A stretch of DNA of 64,000 nt from Micromonospora sp. R77 (GCF_022747945.1 NZ_JALDST010000001.1:1612001-1676000); one strand, 5' to 3'; shown: positions 1 through 10,260, counted from the stretch's first letter. Made by a program: numbers and translations. Notes: generated by a model from the sequence alone, not told the origin.

Positions 1-1
1 G

Positions 2-250
2 TCCTGCGCCTACAACCACACCAACGACTGCCACGCCTTCGCCATCACGATCGCCAGCAGCGACCACGCCCACTGCCACACCTTCGTCGACATGCCGGTA
101 CGCGGCGGCAACGACCAGCTGGTCGCGCAGGTGGGGGCCTGCACCCGGTCGGACTGCCAGCACAACTCGGGCCTCGAGTGCCACGCCCCGGCGATCAGCG
201 TCGGCCCGGCCACGGACCTGGCCGACTGCCTCACCTACCAGAGCCGCTGA
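2..250 (+). CDS. DUF1540 domain protein, 3' part
   Basis: Partial gene whose 5' end lies before the window. The visible 82 residues show the DUF1540 pattern: Cys-x-Tyr-Asn, then Cys-x-Ala-x-x-Ile, then Cys-His-Thr-Phe, followed by a second Cys/His-rich half (CTRSDCQHN, LECHAPAI). These small actinobacterial proteins are thought to bind metal through the cysteines, but their role is unknown. It runs toward the mutase gene and is separated from it by a low-complexity tract and a hairpin. Confidence 0.75.
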   Translation, partial: SCAYNHTNDCHAFAITIASSDHAHCHTFVDMPVRGGNDQLVAQVGACTRSDCQHNSGLECHAPAISVGPATDLADCLTYQSR

Positions 251-431
251 ACCCACCGGCGCCACCGAACCCCACCGGCCCCCGAACCCACCGGCCCCAC
301 CGAACCCACCGGCCCCACCGCTGCGCCGACCACCGGCGCCGCTGAACCACCGGTGCGCCGACCACAAGCGCCACCGAGCCAGCGGCGCCAGGGAACCCGC
401 CAGAGCCGCCGAACCCGCCGACACCGCTGGA
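251..431. repeat. C-rich imperfect tandem repeat tract
   Basis: Degenerate tandem copies of a unit close to gaacccaccggccccacc follow the DUF1540 stop codon. Copies are clean at about 280-320 and decay downstream. There are no unique spacers, so it is not a CRISPR array. It lies between convergent genes and looks like slippage-grown noncoding DNA. Confidence 0.6.
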
Positions 432-457
432 CCCGCCGGCCGCCGATGGCCGGCGGG
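432..457. terminator. Convergent hairpin terminator
   Basis: A perfect 10-bp stem CCCGCCGGCC/GGCCGGCGGG with a 6-nt loop sits between the ends of the DUF1540 gene (+) and the mutase gene (-). It has no U tract, which is usual for actinomycetes, and could serve both directions. Confidence 0.6.
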
Positions 458-465
458 GCTGACTC

Positions 466-2471
<2,006 letters not shown>

Positions 2472-2477
2472 GGCCGG

Positions 2478-2499
2478 AGTCTAAGTTACCGTTCAGTAA
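2478..2499 (-). promoter_or_regulatory. Leaderless-type promoter and possible operator of the mutase gene
   Basis: TAGACT (2478-2483 on the complement) ends 6 nt before the ATG, the spacing expected for a leaderless transcript; no Shine-Dalgarno is visible. An imperfect palindrome TTACCGTTCAGTAA (2486-2499) abuts the -10 box and has the size of a TetR-type operator. The regulator is unknown. Confidence 0.4.
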
Positions 2500-2624
2500 A
2501 ACGGGCTGTGGAAAACCACACAGGTCCATGTCGCGGACACCCGGGGCGAGAACGCCCGGCATGGGCCGGGACCACCACACCCCCCTGCTCCCCCGGATTG
2601 TCGCCAGGTCGCACACTTGACGGC

Positions 2625-3473
2625 ATGGATGACGAGCTCGCGATCTCCGTACGGGGGCTGCGCAAGGCGTACGGCGACAACGTCGCGGTGGCGGGGGTGG
2701 ACCTGGACGTCCACCGGGGCGAGGTGTTCGCCCTGCTCGGCCCGAACGGCGCGGGCAAGACCACCACGGTGGAGATCCTGGAGGGCTATCGGCGGCGCGA
2801 CGCCGGCGAGGTGTCGGTGCTCGGCAGCGACCCGGCCCACCCCGACCCGAGCTGGCGGTCCCGGGTCGGCATCGTGCTCCAGGGCACCGGCGAGTTCGAC
2901 GAGCTCACCGTCGCCGAGGTGGTCGGCCACTTCTCCGGCTTCTACCCGGAGGCCGACGACCCGGCCAAGGTGATCGAGCGGGTCGGGCTGGCCGGCAAGG
3001 CCACCGCCCGCACGCACACCCTGTCCGGCGGGCAGAAGCGGCGGCTCGACGTGGCGCTCGGCATCATCGGCCGCCCCGAGCTGCTCTTCCTCGACGAGCC
3101 GACCACCGGCTTCGACCCGGAGGCCCGGCGCGAGTTCTGGGAGCTGATCCGGGACCTGGCCGCCGCCGGCACCACCATCGTGCTCACCACGCACTACCTG
3201 GACGAGGCAGAGGCGCTGGCCGACCGGGTCGGCGTGATCGCCGGCGGCCGACTGGTCGAAATGGCCCCGCCGAACCTGCTCGGCAACCGGCAGGAGGCGC
3301 TGGCGACGGTCTCCTGGCGTACCCCGGACGGGACGCTGGAGACCGCGCAGAGCGCGACGCCGACGGCGCTGGTGGCGGAACTGGCCGCGCGGCACGGCGG
3401 CGAGGTCCCCGGCCTCACGGTCACCCGACCGACCCTGGAAGACGTCTACCTGCGGATGATCGGACACTCATGA
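2625..3473 (+). CDS. ABC exporter ATP-binding protein
   Basis: ATPase subunit of a drug/antibiotic-type ABC-2 exporter, 282 aa. Walker A is GPNGAGKTT (about residues 42-50), the signature is LSGGQKRRL, Walker B is LLFLDEPTTG, followed by the H-loop TTHYLDEAE. The C-terminal tail (about 220-282) is the variable DrrA-like extension. The stop overlaps the start of the permease gene (ATGA), so the two are translationally coupled. The ATG at 2625 is chosen because it follows the divergent intergenic region and opens the conserved ABC fold. The substrate is not evident. Confidence 0.88.
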   Translation: MDDELAISVRGLRKAYGDNVAVAGVDLDVHRGEVFALLGPNGAGKTTTVEILEGYRRRDAGEVSVLGSDPAHPDPSWRSRVGIVLQGTGEFDELTVAEVVGHFSGFYPEADDPAKVIERVGLAGKATARTHTLSGGQKRRLDVALGIIGRPELLFLDEPTTGFDPEARREFWELIRDLAAAGTTIVLTTHYLDEAEALADRVGVIAGGRLVEMAPPNLLGNRQEALATVSWRTPDGTLETAQSATPTALVAELAARHGGEVPGLTVTRPTLEDVYLRMIGHS

Positions 3474-4315
3474 CCACCACGACGAAGCCGGCGGCCCCGG
3501 TCGCCGCCGCACCGGCCCGGCGGCTCGGGGCGGGCGCCCTCGCGCTGCGGCAGGGGCGGTTGGAGATCACCCAGTTCCTGCGCAGCCGGGAGTCCGTCGT
3601 GTTCACGATGGGCTTCCCGATCATCATGATCCTGATCTTCGCCTCGATCTTCAGCGGCGAGATCGGGGGCGGGGTGAAGTTCACCCAGTACTTCATCACC
3701 GGCATGATCGCGACCGGCCTGATGACGGTGAGCTTCCAGAACCTCGGCATCTGGATCCCGATCGAGCGGGACCGGGGCGTGCTCAAGCGCTACCGGGGCA
3801 CCCCGATGCCCAAGTGGGTGTGGTTCGCCGGCAAGGTGATCATGGTGGTGGCGATCGGCGTCGCCGAGACCGCCCTGCTGCTGGTCGTCGCGGTGCTGCT
3901 GTTCGACCTGAAGCTCCCCGACACCGCCGGGAAGTGGCTCACCTTCGGCTGGGTCGCCGCGCTCGGTGTCACCGCCTGCACCCTCTGCGGCATCGCCATC
4001 TCGTCGCTGGCGCGTACGGCGCGCAGCGGCTCGGCGGTGGTGACCCCGGTGGCGCTGGTGCTCCAGTTCATCTCCGGGGTGTTCTTCGTCTTCACCAACC
4101 TGCCGACCTGGATGCAGCAGGTGGCGGCGCTCTTCCCGCTGAAGTGGATGTGCCAGGGGCTGCGCGCGGTCTTCCTGCCGGAGAGCTTCGGCGCCCAGGA
4201 GCCCGGCGGCTCGTTCGAGCTGGGCCGGGTCGCCCTCGTGCTGGCCGCCTGGTGCGTCATCGGCCTGGTCCTCTGCCTCACCACCTTCCGCTGGACCACC
4301 AAACGCGACGGCTGA
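3470..4315 (+). CDS. ABC-2 type exporter permease
   Basis: Membrane partner of the preceding ATPase, 281 aa. After a cytoplasmic N-terminus (about 1-40) it has roughly six hydrophobic segments, including FPIIMILIFASIF, VVAIGVAETALLLVVAVLLF, VTPVALVLQFISGVFFVF and a last one near 255-272. The motif region around FTNLPTWMQQVAALFPL matches ABC-2 family permeases of the DrrB type. It overlaps the ATPase gene by 4 bp and ends the two-gene operon, followed by a palindromic repeat. Confidence 0.87.
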   Translation: MTTTTKPAAPVAAAPARRLGAGALALRQGRLEITQFLRSRESVVFTMGFPIIMILIFASIFSGEIGGGVKFTQYFITGMIATGLMTVSFQNLGIWIPIERDRGVLKRYRGTPMPKWVWFAGKVIMVVAIGVAETALLLVVAVLLFDLKLPDTAGKWLTFGWVAALGVTACTLCGIAISSLARTARSGSAVVTPVALVLQFISGVFFVFTNLPTWMQQVAALFPLKWMCQGLRAVFLPESFGAQEPGGSFELGRVALVLAAWCVIGLVLCLTTFRWTTKRDG

Positions 4316-4374
4316 GGGGTAAGCACGGGCCCCCTGTTAACGCCTGGCGCATAGCAGGGGGCCCCTCCTAACGC
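4316..4374. repeat. GGGGCCCC-type palindromic intergenic repeat (family C)
   Basis: Two inverted arms, each centred on a GGGGCCCC-like core and ending in a TAACGC or GTTA-like edge, face each other right after the permease stop. The right arm cagggggcccctcctaacgc is the complement of the left with few mismatches. A second copy is at 59802-59860. It can fold as a hairpin and may act as a terminator here. Confidence 0.65.
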
Positions 4375-4398
4375 CGCCCGGGTGCGACACTCGCCGGC

Positions 4399-5211
4399 AT
4401 GGCTCACGTACTGACCCGACGGCGGGTGCTGCTGGCCGGGGCCGGCACGGCGGGCGCCGCACTGGTGGGTGGGCTCGCCGCCCGGGAACTGTCCCGCCCC
4501 CGGAACGGGCCGGCACCCGCCGTACCGGACGCGCCCGCCGGCGACGAGCGGCTGGTCCGCATCAACTCCGGTGCCCGGGGCCGCGAGGTCGACTTCTGGA
4601 CGGCCGTCCCCGACGGGTACGGCGACGGTCGCGGCCTGCCGGTCTGCCTGGTCCTGCACGGCGCCTCCGCCACCGCCCGGGACTTCCCTCGGTTCGGCTT
4701 CGCCCACTTCCTCACCGACGCGGTACGCCGGGGCGTGCCACCCTTCGCGCTCGCCGGAGCGACCGGTGGCCGGCTGTCCTGGCGCCGCTCCGGTGACGAC
4801 GACCCGCAGCGGATGGTGCGCGAGGAGGTGCCCACCTGGTGCGCCCGGCGCGGCTTCGACACCAGCCGGATGGCGGCCTGGGGCTGGTCGATGGGGGGCT
4901 TCGGTGCGCTGCTGCTCGCCGAGGCGTACCCGACGTGGTTGCGCGCGGTGGCCGCCTTCTCCCCCGCGGTCCGGCCCGGCGACCCGGTCTTCACCGGGGC
5001 GGACCGGCTGCGCGGCACCCCCGTCGGCCTCTGGTGCGGCCGACAGGACAACTTCCTGCGGGACGTCCGCGCGCTCGCCCGGGCGCTGCCCGAGCCGCCG
5101 GCCCGCGCCGAGTGGGCCGACGGCCGGCACAACTTCGCCTACTGGGGCACCGTCATCCCGGACGCGTTCGCCCTGGTCGGCGCGGCGCTGGCCCCCGCCC
5201 GCAGACGGTGA
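4399..5211 (+). CDS. Tat-exported alpha/beta hydrolase (esterase-like)
   Basis: Secreted esterase/hydrolase of 270 aa. The N-terminus TRRRVLLAGAGTAGAALVGG is a twin-arginine-like signal. The mature part has the oxyanion strand VCLVLHGAS, the nucleophile elbow GWSMGGFG, and a C-terminal HNFAYW that supplies the likely catalytic histidine, as in esterase D/PHB-depolymerase-like folds. The substrate is unknown. It is convergent with the dehydrogenase gene, with a hairpin between them. The ATG at 4399 places the arginines directly before the hydrophobic core. Confidence 0.78.
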   Translation: MAHVLTRRRVLLAGAGTAGAALVGGLAARELSRPRNGPAPAVPDAPAGDERLVRINSGARGREVDFWTAVPDGYGDGRGLPVCLVLHGASATARDFPRFGFAHFLTDAVRRGVPPFALAGATGGRLSWRRSGDDDPQRMVREEVPTWCARRGFDTSRMAAWGWSMGGFGALLLAEAYPTWLRAVAAFSPAVRPGDPVFTGADRLRGTPVGLWCGRQDNFLRDVRALARALPEPPARAEWADGRHNFAYWGTVIPDAFALVGAALAPARRR

Positions 5212-5238
5212 CGCCCCCGACCGGCGGCCGGGGGCGTC
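5210..5238. terminator. Convergent hairpin terminator
   Basis: Stem GACGCCCCCG/CGGGGGCGTC (10 bp) begins inside the hydrolase stop codon and ends 10 bp before the dehydrogenase stop, so it can end both transcripts. Confidence 0.6.
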
Positions 5239-5248
5239 CGCAGAGGGC

Positions 5249-6097
5249 TCAGTACGAGTAGAAGCCCTGGCCGGTCTTGCGGCCCAGGTCACCGGCGGTC
5301 GCCATGCGCTGGAGCAGCTCCGGCGGGAAGAACTTCTCGTCGGCGGTGTCGGTGTAGATGTTCTTCGTGGCGTTGAGCAGCACGTCGACGCCGGTCAGGT
5401 CGACCGTGGCCAGCGGGCCCATGGCGTGGCCGAAGCCCAGCTTGCAGGCGGTGTCCAGGTCCTCCGCCGAGATCACGCCGGACTCGACCAGCTTGACCGC
5501 CTCCATGGCCAGCGCGCAGATCAGCCGGGTGGTGACGAAACCGGCGATGTCCCGGTTGACCACCACCACGGTCTTGCCGATCTCCTCGGCGAACGCCTTA
5601 GCGGTGGCCAGCGTCGCGTCGCTGGTCTTGTAGCCACGGACCAGCTCGCAGAGCTTCATCATCGGCACCGGCGAGAAGAAGTGGGTACCGACGACCGACT
5701 CCGGGCGTTCGGTGGCGGTGGCGATCTGGGTGACCGGGATGGCCGAGGTGTTGGTGGCCAGCACCGCGTCCGCCTTGCAGATCTTGTCCAGCGCGCGGAA
5801 GACCTCGTGCTTGATCTCGATCTTCTCGAAGACCGCCTCGACCACGATGTCCGCGTCGGCCGCCGCCTCCAGCTCGGTGGTCGGGGTGATCCGGCCCAGG
5901 GTCGCCTCGACCTCGGACGCCTCGATCTTGCCCTTCTCGGCGAACTTCTCCAGCGACTTCCGGATGCCGTCGACGCCCCGCCTGGTGGCCGCGTCGTCCA
6001 CGTCCCGCAGCGTCACCTGCCAGCCCGCCTGCGCCGCCACCTGGGCGATGCCCGCGCCCATCAACCCGGCACCGACGACCGCGAGTCGACCCGCCAT
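5249..6097 (-). CDS. hbd: 3-hydroxybutyryl-CoA dehydrogenase
   Basis: NAD(P)-dependent short-chain 3-hydroxyacyl-CoA dehydrogenase, 282 aa, oxidising or reducing the 3-hydroxyacyl/acetoacetyl-CoA pair. The Rossmann motif is VVGAGLMGAGIA, followed by NTSAIPVTQIA, the catalytic HFFSPVPMMKLCE and NRDIAGF, with the C-terminal dimerisation domain ending in GRKTGQGFYSY. Length and layout match FadB2/Hbd. A GAGGGAG ribosome site precedes the ATG. With the nearby mutase it would fit C4-acyl-CoA metabolism, but the two are not in one operon. Confidence 0.92.
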   Translation of the reverse strand: MAGRLAVVGAGLMGAGIAQVAAQAGWQVTLRDVDDAATRRGVDGIRKSLEKFAEKGKIEASEVEATLGRITPTTELEAAADADIVVEAVFEKIEIKHEVFRALDKICKADAVLATNTSAIPVTQIATATERPESVVGTHFFSPVPMMKLCELVRGYKTSDATLATAKAFAEEIGKTVVVVNRDIAGFVTTRLICALAMEAVKLVESGVISAEDLDTACKLGFGHAMGPLATVDLTGVDVLLNATKNIYTDTADEKFFPPELLQRMATAGDLGRKTGQGFYSY

Positions 6098-6183
6098 CTG
6101 CTTCTCCCTCGCTGCGATTGAGTGTCTGTCAGCAGAAGGTTAGTCGGCGGGCCTGAACGACGGCTAAGCCCCTTCCCGGGTGC

Positions 6184-7617
6184 TCAGATGGTGAGGTCCG
6201 GGGCCTCCGGGGCGGTGCCCCGCTCCACCTCGACGCCGAGGGCCCGCAGGTCGGCGACGAAATCCGGATAGCCGCGATCGACGTGGTGCACGTGGGAGAC
6301 CTCGGTGACCCCGTCGGCGCAGAGCCCACCGATGATCAGGCCGGCGCCGGCCCGGATGTCGGTGGCCCGCACGGGTGCGCCGGAGAGCCGGTCCCGGCCG
6401 CGTACGACGGCGTGGTGGCCGTCGGTCTTGATGTCGGCGCCGAGGCGCATCATCTCGTTGGCGAACATGAACCGGCCGTCGAAGATGTTCTCGGTGATCA
6501 GGGACGCCCCGTCGCTCACCGCCGCCAGCCCGATCGCCATCGGCAGCAGGTCGGTGGCGAAGCCCGGATAGGGCAGGGTGACCACGTCCACCGCGGTGGG
6601 ACGGTCGTCCATCCGTACCCGGAAGGCGTCCCCGCGGGTCTCCACCAGGCCGCCGGCCGAGACCAGCTTGTCCAGCGCGACCTCCAGGAAGGCCGGGTCG
6701 ATGCCGGTCACGGTGACGTCGCCGCGGGTCATCGCGGCGGCGAACGCCCACGTCCCGGCGACGATCCGGTCCCCGACCGTGGCGTGCCGGACCGGGCGCA
6801 GCTCGGGCACCCCGACGATGCGCAGGGTGGAGGTGCCGGCGCCGGAGATCCGGGCACCCATCTGGCTCAGCATGGTGCAGATGTCGACGATCTCCGGCTC
6901 CCGCGCCGCGTTGTCGATCACCGTGGTGCCCCGGGCCAGCACCGCCGCCATCACCAGGTTCTCGGTGGCGCCGACGCTGGGGAAGTCCAGCACGATGTCC
7001 GCGCCGTGCAGCCCGTCCGGCGCGGCGGCGATGACGAACCCGTGCTCGCCGGAGATGTCGGCCCCCATCCGGGTCAGCCCGGAGATGTGCATGTCCAGGC
7101 CGCGCGAGCCGATGGCGTCGCCGCCCGGGTGGGCCACCCGCACGTGGCCGCGCCGGGCCAGCAGCGGACCGAGTACGCAGATCGAGGCCCGCAGCCGCCG
7201 GACCAGGTCGTAGTCGGCCTCCGTGCCGGGCTGTTCGGGTACGTCGATGACGACCGAGCGGGAGCGGGCCGTCCCGCCCCGGGCGACCATCGGGTCCACC
7301 GGGTCGTCCGCGGTGAACCGGACGCCGCAGCCCAACCGGCGCAGCACCTCGCCCATGATGGCGATGTCGGTGATCCGGGGAACGTTGGTGATCACGCTCC
7401 GGCCGGGAGCCAGCAGCGCCGCCGCCATCAGCTTCAGCGCCGAGTTCTTCGCGCCGACCACGTGCACCGTGCCGGCGAGGCGGGCCTGTCCGTGCACCCG
7501 GATGACGTCGACGTCGGTGACCGTCGGATCGTCGGCGTCACCCGGCCCGACCCCGCGGCCGGTCGGACCCGGCCGTGCCGGGATCGTCAGGTCCGGTATC
7601 CGTAGGCTGTGCGTCAT
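6184..7617 (-). CDS. murA: UDP-N-acetylglucosamine 1-carboxyvinyltransferase
   Basis: First committed enzyme of peptidoglycan precursor synthesis, transferring enolpyruvate to UDP-GlcNAc in the cytoplasm. The protein of about 477 aa has [15 protein letters not shown], the loop [10 protein letters not shown] and [11 protein letters not shown] typical of MurA. The catalytic-loop cysteine of E. coli MurA is aspartate here (D167), as in mycobacterial MurA, which predicts fosfomycin resistance. The N-terminus is about 35 residues longer than usual. The chosen ATG shares two bases with the divergent adenosyltransferase start, so the true start could lie further in. Confidence 0.92.
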   Translation of the reverse strand: MTHSLRIPDLTIPARPGPTGRGVGPGDADDPTVTDVDVIRVHGQARLAGTVHVVGAKNSALKLMAAALLAPGRSVITNVPRITDIAIMGEVLRRLGCGVRFTADDPVDPMVARGGTARSRSVVIDVPEQPGTEADYDLVRRLRASICVLGPLLARRGHVRVAHPGGDAIGSRGLDMHISGLTRMGADISGEHGFVIAAAPDGLHGADIVLDFPSVGATENLVMAAVLARGTTVIDNAAREPEIVDICTMLSQMGARISGAGTSTLRIVGVPELRPVRHATVGDRIVAGTWAFAAAMTRGDVTVTGIDPAFLEVALDKLVSAGGLVETRGDAFRVRMDDRPTAVDVVTLPYPGFATDLLPMAIGLAAVSDGASLITENIFDGRFMFANEMMRLGADIKTDGHHAVVRGRDRLSGAPVRATDIRAGAGLIIGGLCADGVTEVSHVHHVDRGYPDFVADLRALGVEVERGTAPEAPDLTI

Positions 7618-8188
7618 GGCCGTCCACCTCACGCGCATCTACACCAAGGCCGGCGACGCCGGCATGACCAGGCTGAGCAACAACGAGCAGGTGCCGAAGA
7701 CCGATCCACGGATCGCCGCGTACGCGGATGTCGACGAGTGCAACGCGGCGATCGGCGTGGCACTCGCGCTGGGACAGCTCGACGACGAGCTGCGGGCCGT
7801 GCTGGGCTCGATCCAGAACGACCTGTTCGACGTGGGCGCCGACCTCGCCACCCCCGTCGAGCCGGACCCGCAGTATCCGCCGCTGCGGGTCACCGAGGAG
7901 TACGTGGAGCGCCTCGAGGGCTGGTGCGACGAGTACAACGCACGCCTGAGCAAGCTCGACTCCTTCATCCTCCCCGGCGGCACCGCCGGGGCGGCACTGC
8001 TGCACGTGGCACGGACGATCGCCCGGCGGGCCGAGCGTGCGGCGTGGGCGCTGGTCGCGTACGACTCCGAACGGACCAGCTCCCTCCCGGCAAAGTATCT
8101 CAACCGCCTCTCCGATCTGCTCTTTATCCTGTCAAGAACGGCAAATCCGGACGGAGATGTGCTATGGGTTCCGGGCGGGAAGCGCTGA
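7616..8188 (+). CDS. PduO-type cob(I)alamin adenosyltransferase
   Basis: ATP:cob(I)alamin adenosyltransferase, 190 aa, which makes adenosylcobalamin for enzymes such as the mutase at 0.5-2.5 kb. The N-terminus [16 protein letters not shown] is the ATP-binding signature, [10 protein letters not shown] follows, and [18 protein letters not shown] with RRAERA is the conserved core. Its place next to murA beyond the ATP synthase genes is conserved in actinobacteria. A TAGGCT box ends 7 nt before the ATG, suggesting a leaderless message. Confidence 0.92.
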   Translation: MAVHLTRIYTKAGDAGMTRLSNNEQVPKTDPRIAAYADVDECNAAIGVALALGQLDDELRAVLGSIQNDLFDVGADLATPVEPDPQYPPLRVTEEYVERLEGWCDEYNARLSKLDSFILPGGTAGAALLHVARTIARRAERAAWALVAYDSERTSSLPAKYLNRLSDLLFILSRTANPDGDVLWVPGGKR

Positions 8189-8586
8189 CCGTCGGAACCC
8201 TGCACCACGTCGAGGTCTGGGTACCCGACCTCGGGGCCGCCAGACTCAGCTGGGGCTGGCTCCTCGGCGAGCTGGGCTGGACGCCGTACCAGGACTGGCC
8301 GGCCGGCCGGTCCTGGCGGCTCGGCCCCACCTACCTGGTGCTGGAGCAGTCCCCCGCCCTCTCCGGCCGGGTGCACGACCGCCTCGCGCCCGGCCTCAAC
8401 CACCTGGCCTTCCACGCCGGCCCGCCGGCCGCGGTGGACCGGCTGGTCGCGGCCGCCCCGGGCCACGGCTGGGAACTCCTCTTCCCCGACCGCCACCCGC
8501 ACGCCGGCGGCCCCGGGACCTACGCCGCCTACCTCACCGACAACCAGGGGTACGAGGTGGAGCTGGTCGCCGATTCCCGTCCCTGA
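8164..8586 (+). CDS. VOC (glyoxalase-fold) family protein
   Basis: Small vicinal-oxygen-chelate protein of 140 aa. LHHVEVWVPDL opens the first beta-alpha-beta unit; LNHLAFHAG and YEVELVAD close the second, giving the usual H...H...E metal-ligand pattern. The start overlaps the adenosyltransferase gene by 25 bp, so the two are probably co-transcribed. No substrate can be assigned; members range from dioxygenases to antibiotic-resistance proteins. Confidence 0.82.
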   Translation: MGSGREALTVGTLHHVEVWVPDLGAARLSWGWLLGELGWTPYQDWPAGRSWRLGPTYLVLEQSPALSGRVHDRLAPGLNHLAFHAGPPAAVDRLVAAAPGHGWELLFPDRHPHAGGPGTYAAYLTDNQGYEVELVADSRP

Positions 8587-8631
8587 ATCTTGGACAGTTG
8601 TCGTTCGCTGGAAACGGCAACTGTCCAAGAT
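8587..8631. repeat. Perfect 14-bp inverted repeat (family D)
   Basis: ATCTTGGACAGTTG and its exact complement are separated by 17 nt, starting at the base after the VOC stop codon. It may terminate the adenosyltransferase-VOC transcript, but a symmetrical arm with no U run and a 17-nt loop also resembles a small dispersed element. Confidence 0.65.
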
Positions 8632-8700
8632 CCGGGGGATGGACACGCCGCTGGCCGGCACCCATGGTGGGGTGCCGGCCGGCGGCGGTTCGGGCTTCGG

Positions 8701-8992
8701 TCAGCTGGTCCAGTGCTGGGCGACGAGGTCTGCGGCCTGCTGCTCCCACTGCCCGCTCCGGCAGGCCGGCCTTCTTCGTCGCGGCGATGATCGCCCTGGC
8801 GTTGGCGGTCTGCTCGTCGTTCAGGTCGATGCGCGACTGGGTGCCCTGCACACCGTGCGGGACCAGCTTCGACATGTCCGGCTTGTCGGCCTGCACGGCC
8901 ACCGCGACCGGCTCGGTTCCGGTGACGGGGCCCGTGTCGGCGCGAGCGACGATCGGACCAGCGAACACTACCGGCGAAAGCCGGACCAGCAA
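8701..8992 (-). pseudogene. Remnant of a secreted protein with internal deletion
   Basis: The frame from 8992 gives a weak signal-like start (LSPVVFAGPIVARAD) and then HGVQGTQSRIDLNDEQTANA and IIAATKKAGLPERA, which I recognise as the front of a secreted actinomycete protein family whose middle normally continues AVIAIATSLQES. Here the text jumps, in a shifted frame, to WEQQAADLVAQHWTS and a stop, the usual C-terminal end of such proteins. About 100 residues of the domain are missing. It is flanked by inverted repeats at 8587 and 9028, which may have mediated the loss. Confidence 0.6.
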
Positions 8993-9027
8993 CCCTCTCA
9001 GCCCCGCCCGGCCCGGTCACCCCTGTC

Positions 9028-9096
9028 GATCATGAACATATGGTCGATCGGATGCGCGGTTCGGCACTTTTTGTGCAGCACCACAAGTCCATGATC
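9028..9096. repeat. GATCATGG-type inverted repeat (family A), diverged copy
   Basis: The left arm gatcatgaacatatgg and right arm ccacaagtccatgatc are imperfect complements about 40 nt apart. The terminal GATCATG/CATGATC is shared with copies at 44702, 52895 and 58199. Confidence 0.5.
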
Positions 9097-9504
9097 AGCC
9101 TCAGCGGGGATGTTGGTGGCGGGAGGTGGCGCGGTGTGGGGCTCGTCTGGGGGCGCTAGCAGGCCAGGATCGGCGGCCAGCCTAGGCACGGGAGCCGCGG
9201 CGGGGTAGGGGCACAGGTCGTGCGGCGGGGTCCAGGCATGGAGGCCGCCAGGTCGAAGAGTGAGCGGCTGGTCCACCGCTCCGTCCACGGTCCGGGCGGC
9301 AGAGGGGGTTGGACCTGATTCATCAACGTCATCAGATCTGTAGCGCCTGTGTCACCCGACCGGGGGTGCTGCCGCCCGTCGGCCGACATGAGCGCGTGGC
9401 GTACCGGAGGAGAGCCGGCGGGGGCGAAGGCTGACGCGGCCGCGACCAGAGCGGGGGGTGCGGCGCCCGTGGCCCGCGCAGGGAACCGGCCTGAGCGAGC
9501 GGTC
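9097..9504. other. Intergenic DNA, no supportable gene
   Basis: About 400 bp between the diverged family A repeat and the DUF2550 terminator. Short open frames exist on the minus strand (for example 9002-9288) but lack a ribosome site and recognisable similarity. At 9317-9345 lies a single arm (gattcat..cgtcatcag..tgtagcg) of the family B repeat found in full at 38742 and 55244. The stretch looks like decayed sequence. Confidence 0.5.
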
Positions 9505-9527
9505 GGCCCGCCGTCAGGCGGCGGGCC
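9505..9527 (-). terminator. Hairpin overlapping the DUF2550 stop codon
   Basis: GGCCCGCCG/CGGCGGGCC is a 9-bp stem whose 5-nt loop contains the TGA stop codon (9514-9516) of the DUF2550 gene. It would terminate the atpC-DUF2550 transcript directly at the end of translation. Confidence 0.55.
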
Positions 9528-9969
9528 AGTCCTGGGAGGCGAGACGCGGCGAGGCCGCCCCCGGCGGGGCGGCCTCGAGCCAGGAGAGGAAACCGGTGAC
9601 CGTGGACCGCGCCATGGCGATCTCCACCGGGGCGTGCTGACTGGTACAGCGGAGGATCACCCAGTCGGCCGGCATGGAGAAGCGCTCCTGCCCCTCCGGG
9701 AGGCGCCGCCGCTCCACGGCGAGCACCTTGCGGGAGAGCACCCGCTTGGGGCGCAGGGCGAAGCTGAACATCCGGTACCACCGGAGTTCGTCGCCGACGA
9801 ACCGGCCGAAGCCGGGCGACCAGCCCCGGCCGTCGAGCATCGTGGTGACCCGGACGCTGAGCCGGATGATGCCACCGCTCCGGGTGACGAGAGCCCGCCG
9901 GATGAAGAGGACCAGAAGCGCGGCGAGGACCACCGCGAAGCCGATTCCGATCCCTTCCACGATCTCCAT
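9514..9969 (-). CDS. DUF2550 family membrane-anchored protein
   Basis: Protein of 151 aa with one N-terminal membrane helix (about residues 6-25, IGIGFAVVLAALLVLFI) and a cytoplasmic beta-rich part containing GWSPGFGRFVGDELRWYRMFS, typical of DUF2550. It sits 12 bp after atpC, the conserved place for this family in actinobacteria (the Rv1312 position in M. tuberculosis). The function is unknown; the constant linkage suggests a role connected with the ATP synthase or the membrane. Confidence 0.88.
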   Translation of the reverse strand: MEIVEGIGIGFAVVLAALLVLFIRRALVTRSGGIIRLSVRVTTMLDGRGWSPGFGRFVGDELRWYRMFSFALRPKRVLSRKVLAVERRRLPEGQERFSMPADWVILRCTSQHAPVEIAMARSTVTGFLSWLEAAPPGAASPRLASQDWPAA

Positions 9970-9981
9970 CGGCGGGTCGGC

Positions 9982-10260
9982 TCAGCGTGCCGGCGTGGCG
10001 GGGGTGGCGCTCTCGGCGAGGACGGTGACGCCCTCACCGGTCACCGACAGGAAACCGCCGGCGACGTCGTAGGCGATCTGCTCGCCACCGGCCTGCTTGA
10101 TCCGGACCTGGCTCGGCTCGGCGAGCTGACCGAGCAGGGGTGCGTGCCCGTGCAGCACACCGAGCTCACCCTCGGTCGTCCGGGCGACGACCATCTCGGC
10201 CTCACCGGACCAGACCTTCTCCTCGACGGCTACGAGCTCGACGTGAAGCTGCTGTGCCAC
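9982..10260 (-). CDS. atpC: ATP synthase epsilon subunit
   Basis: Epsilon subunit of F1, 92 aa, part of the central stalk that couples rotation to catalysis and inhibits ATP hydrolysis. The beta-sandwich core is clear (LHVELVAVEEKVWSGEAEMV, GELGVLHGHAPLL, GGFLSV). The C-terminal helical hairpin is nearly absent, as in other short actinobacterial epsilons. The GTG start follows AAGGAGACAGC. It is cut off from atpD by the LCP gene and two hairpins and has its own likely promoter, so it is transcribed with DUF2550 rather than with the main operon. Confidence 0.93.
   Translation of the reverse strand: MAQQLHVELVAVEEKVWSGEAEMVVARTTEGELGVLHGHAPLLGQLAEPSQVRIKQAGGEQIAYDVAGGFLSVTGEGVTVLAESATPATPAR

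Noticed and set aside
251..431. Possible CRISPR array after the DUF1540 gene
   Set aside because: Repeats are short, contiguous and degenerate, with no unique spacers and no cas genes.
9002..9288. Small minus-strand frame upstream of the DUF2550 gene
   Set aside because: No ribosome site, Pro/Ala-rich composition and it runs through a palindromic repeat; I could not link it to a family.
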